The translations under genes and the position numbers were made by a program. Positions 1-10,600 of a DNA stretch of 26,703 nucleotides are shown one piece after another. The notes under the pieces were generated by a model. It saw only the letters and a program-made list of their open reading frames with translations. It did not search any database and was not told where the DNA came from. The stretch spans positions 924,075 through 950,777 of the forward strand of contig NW_019775624.1 of the NCBI RefSeq assembly GCF_001039355.2, read 5' to 3'. Origin of the DNA: Lingula anatina. Taxonomy: Eukaryota > Brachiopoda > Lingulata > Lingulida > Lingulidae. Position 1 is the first letter of the stretch; each line of letters begins with the position of its first letter.

Positions 1-57
1 TTTATAAGTGTCAGTTTTCAAATAACCTTCTACCTGCAGCATACATTCTTATCTCAG

Positions 58-303
58 GTGATCCGGCCCCACAACTCTATTACCGTTACAATGGCTACCA
101 CATCAAAGGAGGGGTACAATACTCAGGGACGTTCGACAGCTTCGTGTCCTGCACGCGCATGTGTGACGGCATGCCTAGTTGCTTGGCAACGGATTGGAAT
201 CGATACTCCAAGACGTGCTGGCTCCACACCTCGCTGACCGGATGCGGGGAACTGATGCCGAAGCAAAACTGCACTACTTTCAGGAAAGCGAGTGCATGCA
301 GAG
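58..303 (+). CDS. Gene A exon: PAN/Apple-like cysteine module
   Basis: An 82-codon exon between an acceptor (TTATCTCAG, ending at 57) and a donor (AG|GTATGA at 304), phase 1 at both ends. The cysteine pattern SCTRMC, then PSC, TDWN, KTCWLHT, TGC and NC to a final SAC matches gene B exon 8 without gaps from the first to the last Cys. PAN/Apple modules are disulfide-bonded folds that bind proteins or sugars in extracellular proteins. Seven cysteines are present, one more than the six in gene B exons 2, 3 and 10. The family is recognised from its cysteine spacing only; a profile search would settle it. Confidence 0.8.
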
Positions 304-1229
304 GTATGACTAGGGGTTCATATTTTCATGCTAACCCCAGGATTTATATTTAATAGTGTGGAAGAGAAAACGAGCGTGTAATGGTTACTTTGTTAACTAG
401 TAGTGAAGCAGCACTTACAGAGGTAGGTACCTCAGTAGATGTAATGCTCAATTTTGAAACAGCTCATTTTTTCCATGAACTATATTTTCAATATTTATCA
501 TTTTTGATTATTCATAAAAGATGTACTTTCCGTCAAACAGTCAACTTACTTTCTAAAACTACTGACACAACATTTTACTGACAAAATACTGCTTTGTGGA
601 GATTTATTGATTTTTTATGCAATTTTAATGAGTAACTGCCGTAGATGTGTATCATAATCATGTTAAGGTAGGTAAGGCACAATGTATCATGTAGTTTTTT
701 CATCATTTTTACAAACAATACACAGCAAACATGTTGACCTTTTATTCTGTTTTCTTTGTCATCATATACGCATATCCCTGAAATCACATACCACCTCGAG
801 GAATCTGCATTACGAAATACTTGCTTTTGAAAGAAAATGAATAATATTTTAATATTTTAATTATTCTGAAAGGTTATTGTATTCGGTCGCTATCAACTCC
901 CCATGTACAGAAAACTCTTGCTTTCGACAGGTCCGATTATCTATAATGATACTGGTGAACCGGTAGAATCTTTCCGTATGGCTTAACTACGGAAACAATT
1001 ATAGACCTACATGTATACTGGTATGAATGATGTGACGTCGTTTCTTTTAGCTGTTTCTATGACGACGACAATGACGTCACCTATAAGCACGACCCGTGCA
1101 GCAGGAGTGGACCATTCGGCGTATTATCAATACCAGTATCTGCTCTACTGCAAAAATCTCTGCGCCTATGACGTCAGCTGCCTCTATACTTGCCTGCACT
1201 ACATGCAGTTCACAATTGGGAGGAAATGA
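58..1229 (+). CDS. Gene A: 3' part of a secreted PAN-module protein (partial)
   Basis: The gene enters from beyond the left edge; only its last three exons are visible (58-303, probable 931-954, 1051-1229). I joined them because every border is phase 1, as throughout gene B, and the frame stays open to a TGA at 1227-1229. The joined part encodes a PAN/Apple-like cysteine module, a tiny linker, then a Thr/Ser-rich stretch and a short Cys- and Tyr-rich tail. The PAN exon is close to exon 8 of gene B, so A and B are paralogues in tandem, but their C-terminal halves differ. A secreted protein is inferred from the family; the signal peptide of this gene is outside the window. The PAN exon is firm; the two 3' exons are less certain. 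Confidence 0.6.
931..954 (+). CDS. Gene A probable 24-nt mini-exon
   Basis: This would be a 24-nt, phase 1-1 exon encoding about PIIYNDT plus split codons. The acceptor CTTTCGACAG ends at 930; the donor CTG|GTGAAC at 955 is weak. The frame joins cleanly to exon 1051-1229. If the donor is ignored, the same frame reads on to a TAA at 984-986, making this an alternative terminal exon. Mini-exons of this size are also present in gene B (9778-9792, 11713-11733). Confidence 0.4.
1051..1229 (+). CDS. Gene A terminal exon: Thr-rich then Cys/Tyr-rich tail
   Basis: The acceptor is GTTTCTTTTAG ending at 1050, a good pyrimidine tract. Entered in phase 1, the exon reads 58 codons to TGA at 1227-1229. It starts with a Thr/Ser-rich piece (MTTTMTSPISTTR), followed by a Tyr-rich stretch (YYQYQY) and four cysteines (CKNLC, SC, TC). 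Such tails are typical of extracellular proteins, with the Thr run a likely O-glycosylated linker. No family is recognised. Gene B has no equivalent exon. Confidence 0.5.
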
Positions 1230-1908
1230 ATACCACTGGCAAGGGAAGTTGCAGTATATTTAATTCACCACTGACATAGATTTCAAATAGCTGTTGTTTG
1301 AATACGTTATAATCGTTTTTTAAACAATATATCATTATGGTCACCACAGCAGAAGTGACGTCACTGCTGAGAAGATTGCTTCCATATCACCACAGATTGT
1401 ACAATGTATAATTGCAATCTACCCAGTCCTAGTATTTCCAAATTAGACCAACCTTAGACCAAGTATCCCTCACAAATGTCACAGATAGCTTTATTGTACA
1501 TTAACATATTGTTTGACGTCTGAGTGACTATTAGTAGGTCTGTTAATGAAAACGCCGAGAAACTGCCCGTTATCTCAACCTCCGCCTCACTTAGATTCCC
1601 TAGTAGTAGCTGAATTATCTTTTATTAATTTGTATTTTATTAACTTTTCATTACGTAGCACTAGTGCTGCTGCATTGTGGAAAGCTTCAGAAATACGCCT
1701 TATTGACGCACGGCATGCCTTATCCCCAAACTGAATACCAGGTGTATTGATACTGACATATTGATATTATCACAAGTCACAATAAACTTTCATTATGATC
1801 CATTAGCTGTGTGATTGTCCTTTTAATTTTATTGTAGATCACAACAAATCGTCATTGCACTGAACTATTGTTTGACCTTTAGTAAAAATGTGCTATAACC
1901 AATAAAAT

Positions 1909-1910
<2 letters not shown>
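1230..1910 (+). other. Gene A 3' flank with possible polyadenylation signals
   Basis: There is no coding signal here. Two AATAAA hexamers on the + strand, at 1781-1786 and 1901-1906, could serve as gene A poly(A) signals about 550-680 nt after the stop. A perfect TGACGTCA octamer lies at 1356-1363. Confidence 0.35.

Positions 1911-1962
<52 letters not shown>
1911..1962. repeat. (ATT)n microsatellite
   Basis: An uninterrupted run of ATT units is read directly. It lies just after the second AATAAA of gene A. Confidence 0.95.
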
Positions 1963-1964
<2 letters not shown>

Positions 1965-2033
1965 AACCACGTCCATTACTGTGACAGGATAAGAATCGAT
2001 CAGGAAACCGAACATTTGGCACAGTATTTTTTA

Positions 2034-2038
2034 GTGTG

Positions 2039-2069
<31 letters not shown>
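2034..2069. repeat. (TG)n microsatellite
   Basis: A TG dinucleotide run with one TGCG interruption, read directly. Confidence 0.95.
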
Positions 2070-3785
2070 TCACGTGCATGCATGTTTGTGCTTACAGGTT
2101 ATCAGTCTACTATGGTCGAGTGACATGTTTATCTTAGAGAGACAATTGTCTGTAACCTCAGCACGGCGTTGTATCCATAAATATTACCACTTTCAGTATG
2201 TGTAAGGTGATGTTTTATTTACTCACGGCGCACTCTCAACGGTCACAGAATTAAGAATTTACAAACAACCAGGGCACGGATTGAATAGTAGAAAACTTAG
2301 CATTCCGATCGATCGTTAATAATGAAGGCAATAAAAACTGAACACAACATTTTCCACCTAGTTGTGCAAATTCAGGTGTATTACAGCTCTTCCTCCGGGT
2401 AAACTAGCCCTATCTGTTGCCTTCAGCGGCACGATGTCGTGTTAATTTGGATTTTGATGTCTTTGCACCAGGCTTAATGCCTAATAAAAGAGTTTTATCG
2501 TTTTGGCCCTTGACCTCTGGAACGCGTTGTTAATCAAAATTAATTTTTATGTCGTTTAATTTGAAGAGCGACAGGTTATAACGTTAAAACTCGATTTAAT
2601 AGAGGCAAGACAAGTTTTAAACAGTAAAAAATACTGTGACTTGAAAGTTGTGAAACAATAAAAGGGACACGTTAACATTCTTGTTAAATAAATTCCATAA
2701 GTTCTACATATTCGGAAGATTTTCGACTATTTCAGAACACTTCTCTGGTCGGGAAAAAATCCTTTCTAAATGTGTTCTCAGGTGTGGTGTAGGTTCTTAC
2801 GTAATATGGCCCATCTTCGGGCGATAACATTTTTTTTTAATTTGGAAAATGTTTCGTGCACAGAATTACTCACAGATATATCCGTCAATATCTGGTGAAA
2901 ATCCAGTGGCCCTGGTCTTTTACACAGCGCATGCGCGCAAGCACTCCCACCTTCCGCACCAAACTGTCTTAATACTACTTCACGTGCTCTCCAGCAAAGG
3001 AAATGCCTCTCGTGGCCGTCAGTGGTGTCTATCTGTTGTCTTTGCGCCACGACGTCATATGTGTCGTGCCGGACGGTACTGGACGCTTCCTGTCGACTTG
3101 ATGCACGTTCAGATGTTTCTCCTGCCTGCAGCGCTCGGGCTCGGCAAATGAGTTCAATCATCCTTTAGACTTTTTTAAAAGATAACTATAAATAAGAGGC
3201 GAGTATCTACTTGGTGTGTATAAATGAATGTTATGGGAAGAGTAGGTTATAACTAAGTTTATGGAGATTATAATATGTCTAATTCAATTAACACAGCGAT
3301 TTTTTGTTTGTTTGTTTGTTTCTGACTTTCTTATCGCTCAGATGATTCGTTCAGATTCGTTCAGGTGAGCCAAAGTGACCTGTCGAGGAAATTACTGTGC
3401 CCAATGTTCGGTCATAGCTATGTGCATTATTTATTGGAAATCGTTGATAAAACAGGCAAAATTATGAACATTTCATTTTAAGCTCAATAAAATAACGAGA
3501 TAAGAGTATTCACTTTCACCTATAGCTTACTTTGACTCTTTTTTCTGGAAAATGTTTACATTCGAATTATATCTGATGTATCAAGTATATTTCCGATTAA
3601 AAAAGATGACCTTGTCGTCCGACATTAACTTTTCTAAACAAATAATAATCATGAAGTCGCACTACAAAAACGGTAGTGGTAGTCGGACATTGAGATTAGC
3701 TTATTTCTAGTCATCTTAATGTACGGAGAAAAAAGGATATCATATTTAGTGAGAGGCCACTTTCCCTCGGGTCCCGAACAGTAGC
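2070..3785. other. Intergenic spacer between genes A and B
   Basis: No gene is recognised. A GC-richer patch at about 2890-3150 carries open frames on both strands, but neither resembles a known family. A (TTTG)n run lies at about 3301-3321. The duplicated block shared with gene C starts at about 3786. Confidence 0.5.
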
Positions 3786-4187
3786 AGTGGTTTTGCCTTG
3801 TTAAAAAGATTCTAAAGTTCATCAAGTTGTCTTTGCTATTTAATGCGTTTCTAGCTTTAATTGCTACTATTTACTATCAGTTAATAGGATGAAAAATCTC
3901 TTTAACGGCAACACAGTGATAATGTCTTTTAATGCTTTTCATAACTGAGTTGAGCGATAAATTCTCATTATACTTAACTCGATCACCCGAGGGGATAATA
4001 AAACAAATAAATTTCATTGAAGATATGTCTTCCTCGCAGGCAGATATAAAATATGGAATGTGTAAGGAACAAATCGACCGCCCCTCCGAGGCCTGTACTG
4101 GGCCTTGTCTTAGGTCAAAATGTCGGAAATAATTTTTAATGCCCATTTCCCTTACATTGAGGGCCAGAATTTCGTTTTGGGGGCATA

Positions 4188-4217
4188 ATTAAATATATAG
4201 AAAATAAATAAATAAAC
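4188..4217 (+). promoter_or_regulatory. Conserved TATA-like A/T-rich block upstream of gene B
   Basis: AAATATATAG followed by AAATAAATAAATAAA-type sequence is kept in both gene copies (here and at about 24838-24870). If it acts as a TATA element, transcription would start near 4220 and give a roughly 300-nt 5' leader. No transcript data support this. Confidence 0.2.
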
Positions 4218-4418
4218 AATACAATTGGCAAACTGCATGCGATCAAACTTATCTTTTTGTCATTTTTTCCAAAATTCCCAAATGAGGAGAGAAAATTGCA
4301 TGGCGAATAAACTAAATACCGGATTTGCTTCCAGCTCTGTTAAGAAATGCAGGAATTCTAAAATTTTATTGTTTTCTTTGACTTGCTTGTCTTGCATTTG
4401 TTTTACATTTCATGAATA

Positions 4419-4601
4419 ATGTCCGCTGATGTTTATGACTTTTTAAGCGGTGCTGATTTCGATATTTTACCATTCTTTCGTTTGCAAGAGCAGCGCGCAG
4501 ACGACAGGTTTACCGACGACCATGGGCGGCGTCTCTCGTCTGCTAAGTTATTGCAGCTTGTTTTCATTGCTGATGGTATTGTCCAGAATCTCGCAATGTG
4601 A
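4419..4601 (+). other. Overlapping upstream ORF (60 codons), conserved as an open frame in gene C
   Basis: An ATG at 4419 opens a frame that overlaps the signal-peptide exon in another frame and stops inside it. The equivalent ORF at 25071-25253 is also 60 codons. Differences upstream of 4497 mostly change amino acids (for example D to G, G to S, D to V, R to L), so the apparent conservation comes mainly from overlap with the signal-peptide region. It could act as a regulatory uORF if transcription starts upstream of it. Confidence 0.3.
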
Positions 4602-4612
4602 TGCACAGGCTG
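4522..4612 (+). CDS. Gene B exon 1: start codon and signal peptide
   Basis: The start was chosen because ATG at 4522 has a strong ACCATGG context and opens a classic signal peptide: basic N terminus (MGGVSRLL), hydrophobic core (LFSLLMVLS), and likely cleavage after QCDA. The exon ends G|GTAAGT at 4613, phase 1, and joins exon 2 as a Gly codon. The paralogous exon at 25174-25264 has the same length and only a few substitutions. The protein should enter the secretory pathway. Confidence 0.88.
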
Positions 4613-7600
4613 GTAAGTTATTTATTTATTTATTTAAATGTAAAAATTCTTCAAATGTAAAAATGACAAGCGTTATCAGTTTTTAAATATATATATATTT
4701 ACTGAGATCAATCCATTTTATTTTTATTCAGCTTAAATTGTACTGGTGTCTAAACTGGTGCGAAACCAGTCAAACACTCAATGTTCACGTGGTTTTAAGT
4801 AAAATAAGACAAATGCAACATTATTTAACAACTTTAAACTGGAAGAAGCGATTGCGTCCGGTGACTACGATAGATTTCACAGTGACACCATGATTTTCCT
4901 TTCTCGAAAAGTAATTGCATATTCTTCTTGAAAAGCAGAATATGAAATAGGACGCCTTAACGATATTAATATTAGTCATTTACTCCCTGATGATGGTGAC
5001 TGACAGTCACAGAAATATTGGAGGAAATACCCACATATTTTACAAGCTCTTGATAAAAAGAAAAACAATAATTTGAATTAATATGAGTCAATTTTGGAAT
5101 GTCGTTGTTTTAGAGAAAATTAAAACATAAGCATTGTGTTTTCCTCTATGTCTTCAAATGTTATATGTTAAATTCTGATTTTCTTCCAATTGTAAGCTTT
5201 TCTTTTATATAAAGAAATATAATATAAAATAATATATAAATATAAAAGAAATATGAAGAATATAAAGAAAATAATAAGTTATACAAGCCGATATTTCATT
5301 TGTAGCTCTGTTAACAATGAAAAAAGAAATTATTGTAACGGTAAAACAATAACTGGCTGATTAGCTTGATTTCGATTCCCGTTCCACCGGAACAAACATC
5401 ACATTTTCCGTTTTTCATGAATGTCATATATTCACAGATGACCTGCTCAATAATGCGTCGGATCCTACTTCACACAATTTTTGCCTCATTTCAGGTCGGC
5501 GGCTGGGGTTACAAGGAATGACGGTCGCAGCCGCCGATATAGCAGCGTGCAGGACTGCATGCATGAACATGCCGGGGTGCGCCGCCTTTGATTTTACCAC
5601 CGTGGGCCCCACGTGCACGCTGTACCAGGCCCCTATCGCCTGTCTGAGACCTCTTATCGTAGATGCTACAGCAACATTTGAAGTCGTAAGGCTCGATTTG
5701 TGTCGTAAGTCTCATTCTATACTATACCTCTATACTGTTCCAATAAATGCTCTTGTTTCAGAAAGCCTAATCAGGCATACTCGATGACGTCAGTTGTGTC
5801 TATCTTGAAATTTGCCTGCAATCATTTCAGGTTCGCAGACATCGAAGTCGTCTTTATCAACCGGTTTCTTGTCCATAAACATAATTGAAATACTATAGAA
5901 TGCAAGTCGACAACATGATGTTTCGTTGCGTAAAATACAGTCAATCAGTTAGTTAAATCCATCATACACCAAAACTCTTTTGTATTTATTGTTGGGATTG
6001 TGTACCATTCTAAGACTGGGTTCCCACAGATTTAGATCGACCCATCTGGATCGACCTAACTCACGCTAAATTGCTGTCAGCTTCCGGGAGCCGAGCGCGC
6101 GCAAAAGTTAAAGCCATAATAACTCTTCTTTTTGGCCATAAATTCGATTTACCTGGAGTAAACGGCAATTTTCCTGTACTTACCAATGGTTAGCGACCCC
6201 ATTCCTGCATTCAAAGTTAGTCCAGGTTTTTTCCTAAACGTTTGGTTTTTTGTCAAAATCTCTTAAGAGATTTTCACTGACGGAGCCCTCTCTGACTTTG
6301 CATAGTCACGCGATATCGAGCGATAGTTTCTGGTGACCTACTCAAAACCGCGGGAAAAGCAGAAAACAACAACATTATATAACAATCATATAAGATTTAT
6401 AAGCTACATTCTTCTTATTGCTCAAAATGCATTTATATCTACAATGTGTGCAATTCTGGGCTTTTCGTTATCCGACGCACTGTACAAAAACTCCCGTCTT
6501 ACGTTTGCGTATTTGCATCAGGCGTTTGGCGCCAGAAGTTATTTTGGTCTCGTATGAACGCGAGATTCCGCGTGACACCCTAACGTCATTGGCAACGGAT
6601 GCCGTAACGACCGGGAAGAAAGGCACCGAAAGCCCCATTGACAAGCACAGATTTTAGTTTTACTACAAGAACGGCCGTTTTAGTGGTAAAATGCAAGAGA
6701 ATATATTTCCATGCGTTGTTTACAATGTATTTCTTGCGGAATTTTGTATCTCAAAGGAAGAGTTATTATTGCTTTAATTACCCCCTTACAGCTTTTAGTA
6801 GGTGGGACAGACATTGAAGCCGGTTTAGCTGACAGCAATCTAGTGAGAGTTTTCGGGGGGTAGATCGATCTAAATATCTGTGGGAATGTTCTGTAAGATT
6901 CAGATACCATACGAATATAATATAAAATAAAACACAAAATATTTCAACATTCAATATTACAGACATTGTGGCATACACTATCCTCTATACCTGATTAAAT
7001 TCTTTAAGAATATAAACACCAACAAATGAAATTTTCACGTCTAATTCCCCTTTCTGAAAGCATCAACAGTCAGTCTGTACCTTGGACAACAATGAGCAGC
7101 CGTCCATTGTAAAATTTCACCAAAGGTATTGTCAGTCGCGCTTAAATGTATATAACGTAATGCGGTATAAAAAACAGAACTTATTTGATTTCCCCTTCCA
7201 GCGTTTATGCCTCCTGGTTCCATCCCCGCGAAGTTCGACACTCAAGATGCCGGGTTCACCATCCCGGGGGGTATGGCCAACTCCGCCAACAACATCACGG
7301 CATGTGTGGCAGCATGTTCTACGGGCTGTTTCGGCATCAGCTTCGACTACAGCTCCACTGCCAGTACCAGATGTTTCTTACTCATGACAATGACCGCTGT
7401 CTGTATGACGCCCTTGGTGCCTTCCTCGGCAGGGGTGGTATACAGGGTAGCCTGCCCAGGTAACTTCTTAGCGGATAATTTCTCTCGCGACCTCTCTAGG
7501 TATGACAGTTCCTTGTGAAACAAATTTGGTTAAGTGAAGGACACAGGTGTGTTTCTTTCGTGTCCCGCAGTTAATCGCGTGCTTTCTGTGTTTGTGTGCG

Positions 7601-10600
7601 TTGGGGGGGGGGGGGGGGGGGCAGGGGGGGGCATTTGCTGCCAGAGGCCAGATTAGTGGTAAAAACGTTGAGAGAAGAGCCGATCTTTAAAATAATAATC
7701 GATGTTTTAATTATTTTTTCTTTATCCAATGTAAATGTAAAGAACAAGAGAATGCAAAATAATAGTAATAAAGTAGGGGGAAGAGATTGTAATGACCCGA
7801 AACGTTTAAAAGGATGCAAAGCGCCTCTTTATGTAAGTGCACTACTTTTTTAATCTCATGATCACTTCTATTTTTCTATCTCGAAATGGACTGAAAAGTT
7901 AGGTCTTGGGGTTGACATTTGAAAGTAGCATTTTTCTTCAAACAGCAGATTCTACCAGTAGTGGTGGCGTTATATTGGACATAGCACCAATTTAAAAATA
8001 TTTCCAAAAATAAATATTTTGCTCTTCAACTCCATTCATGTTGGGGGCTTAACCCTGTTATGTTTTGTTCAGTGGGCACAGGTTTGCCTGCTAAATTTGG
8101 AACGAGCATGCTGAATATGGAACTGATGGGCGGGACGACGGTACCGCAGGCCAGAACGCTGCAGTCCTGCGCTGCTAACTGCGGGTCCAGCTGCATTGCC
8201 ATCACCTTCGACACAGCGACCTTGATGTGCCGGACCCACTTCTCGGCCACTGGGTGTAACGCAGCTGTCACCAACTTGAACGCCATCACTGTCAGATGTG
8301 CAGTCTGCAGTAAGTATCAGACGGCTACCATGTGACTCAATCCAGCAGACCTAAATAGTTCGTTAAGATATTGGCAGTTAATTATGAGGTATTTTGTTTT
8401 TCATTCCACGTCCCATACTTGAAGCTTACCAAAAAGATATATGGAGACCGTCAACTACATGTCTTTGATCTCATTGTCTTTCTCATTGTCAGACACTGCC
8501 CCCGGAGCCAACACCACCACGTGTTTCGGCAACATGGAGACGCTGACATGCGCCACGGGAATCGTCTCCATCGCTTCTGCCACATATGGTCGGGTCGTGG
8601 GGTCTCAAGTCTGCCTGCCAAACATGGGCAATCCCCCGGCTTGTACGGAACCCAATATTTTCCCTATAGTACAGTCGATTTGCAACAATAATGCCGGGAC
8701 GTGTAATGTAATGAACAGCATTAATACCTTACAAACGGCAGCGATGACTATTCCTATTGGCTTCGCAGGGTGTATGGCTGACTCGTCTCCGGTTCTGATG
8801 ATACAGTATAACTGCGTCAGTAAGTATATTAACAGCTGACTGCCACTGTAACGTGACGGAGAGTCCCTCATGAAAGAGTTCGCTTCCCATTCATTTGTAC
8901 AGGTGAGCCTCGCCCTAGATTTTGACCCACTTAGGTCAGGCTAACCCTAACCATTTTAACTGTATGAAAGGCGGACTTTTACGCGGACCTTAGTTTCGTT
9001 ACGCCGGTTGTGAAGCGATATTGCCACGCATGCCCACTTACAAGCACTGCGGGTGCCTAAACTGAGACCCTTTTACGACCCCTTCTATCAGTTGCGTCGT
9101 ATCACTTTTCAAACCTATTTATCGTTGGTTGGCTTTGTTTGCCAAAGCATCCCCTTTAATTCACTTATTTTTAGAATACATGTGTTTTGTGCCCATTATA
9201 CTGTAATATGTCCTGTGTCACGTGTTCAAGCCGTCTTGGTGTTCAGATATTGCTTTTTCAAATTACTTAAATTAAAATTTTTAACAACGCTATTAATCTT
9301 GAAATAACATAAAGGGTTAATACGCCAAACTCGTGTATTTTCTGTTTAAACATTTACAAAGTTGAACTGCTGTACACCGTACACGTTATTGGCGCGAACG
9401 TTCACATACGTTCACGTATAGAATGCTTCTGTATTTCTTCTAAAAATCAAACTTTAACTTTTTTTTTTTTTTCATCAAAATGTGCTACCTGATAATATAA
9501 ACGCAACATGCCTATCTTCAATTGAAAAAAATGCGATTAATCTCTCAAAGAAATAATTGTTCTTTATAACTATGACACGGTGACCTGATCACGTGATCGC
9601 AGAACGTTCAAGTCACGCGCCATTGGACTTTTTCTTGTAATACTATATAGTTCCAGCATGGTAATCAGTCTTTTAACTCTGTTTTGTACGTATGTCATTA
9701 GCACTTGGACGATTAAACTATTCATAAACTATTTGCAGTTTGTATACTGTTAAATCTTATCTTCCTCTGTTTTTCAGCAACCACGCCTATTTGTAAGTAT
9801 GCTTTTATCTAATAATAATAATAATAATTATAATAATAATAATAATATCATGATCTCAAGGGAACGTTTGTGAGATTTGTTCTGTTATGCATTTGGCGAC
9901 TTGCTTTTTGAATAGGGATATTTGAATGTAAGAGCGCTGTTTATGCAAAGTAAGTATTTACCCGTACCAATCCAATGCATCTTTATCAGGTAGGATAAAT
10001 TTTACCAAAAAATCTATGCAGAAGACGCCTACCACACTAACTTGTGAACTGTTGAGGGTTATTAAACTTTGAAATAAGAAACGTTTCTTATTTGATCCAC
10101 CCATATTATGAAAAGAATACTTGGAATGGATGCTGTTAGAGATTGATTGTCACCCAAAAGCATTTAACTAGAAACTTAGAACTTACAATAATCAACCTTG
10201 CCATCCCCCCCCACCTCCCTCCCCCCACCCCTGTCCTATCCTTCCTCTCACACTGCCTGTCTTTGATATCGTACGTCTGTAAAACTATAGTGTTTAATAC
10301 TTTCAGCGACAATACCGCCATCTACAGTGACGCCTACCACACTAACCATGCCGCCTACGTTCAGTAAGTGAACATCGTCTTCCTAACGCTACACGTAGCT
10401 CTGAAATTTAGATAAAATGACGGAATATTTCGACCACTGGATGTGTATGTATTATCTCTGTTTCACTGTGTCAGTGTTCACAAAACCGTAGGTGCATTCC
10501 GCTCAAACGGTCAAATTTAAAGATAAAGAACAAGCCAGGGTACAGCTTGTAGACATTTCGTACCAAATTACCACTACTCGGTTCTTACATAACTCAAATA

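Larger units (their letters stand above)
3786..5290 (+). repeat. Segmental duplication, copy 1 (gene B 5' region)
   Basis: This block aligns with 24438 to about 25820 at a near-constant offset of about 20,652 through the promoter region and exon 1. It starts at AGTGGTTTTGCCTTG in both copies; the sequence to the left is unrelated. Similarity continues through intron 1 with small indels and fades in an A/T-rich stretch near 5290. Conservation is highest around 4495-4600, which spans the start codon and signal-peptide exon. The copies differ at many positions, so they are paralogues, not an assembly repeat. Confidence 0.9.

Noticed and set aside
2778-3161. A 127-codon open frame on the minus strand with an overlapping frame on the plus strand
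   Set aside because: No recognisable domain, no splice context, and both strands are open because the patch is GC-richer. I saw no family likeness.
7571-7853. Open frames with glycine or proline runs
   Set aside because: They are created by the poly-G tract in intron 3.
8881-8945. A further gene B exon after the lectin, starting at CAG|GTGAGCC
   Set aside because: The phase-1 frame meets a stop within a few codons and no donor precedes it.
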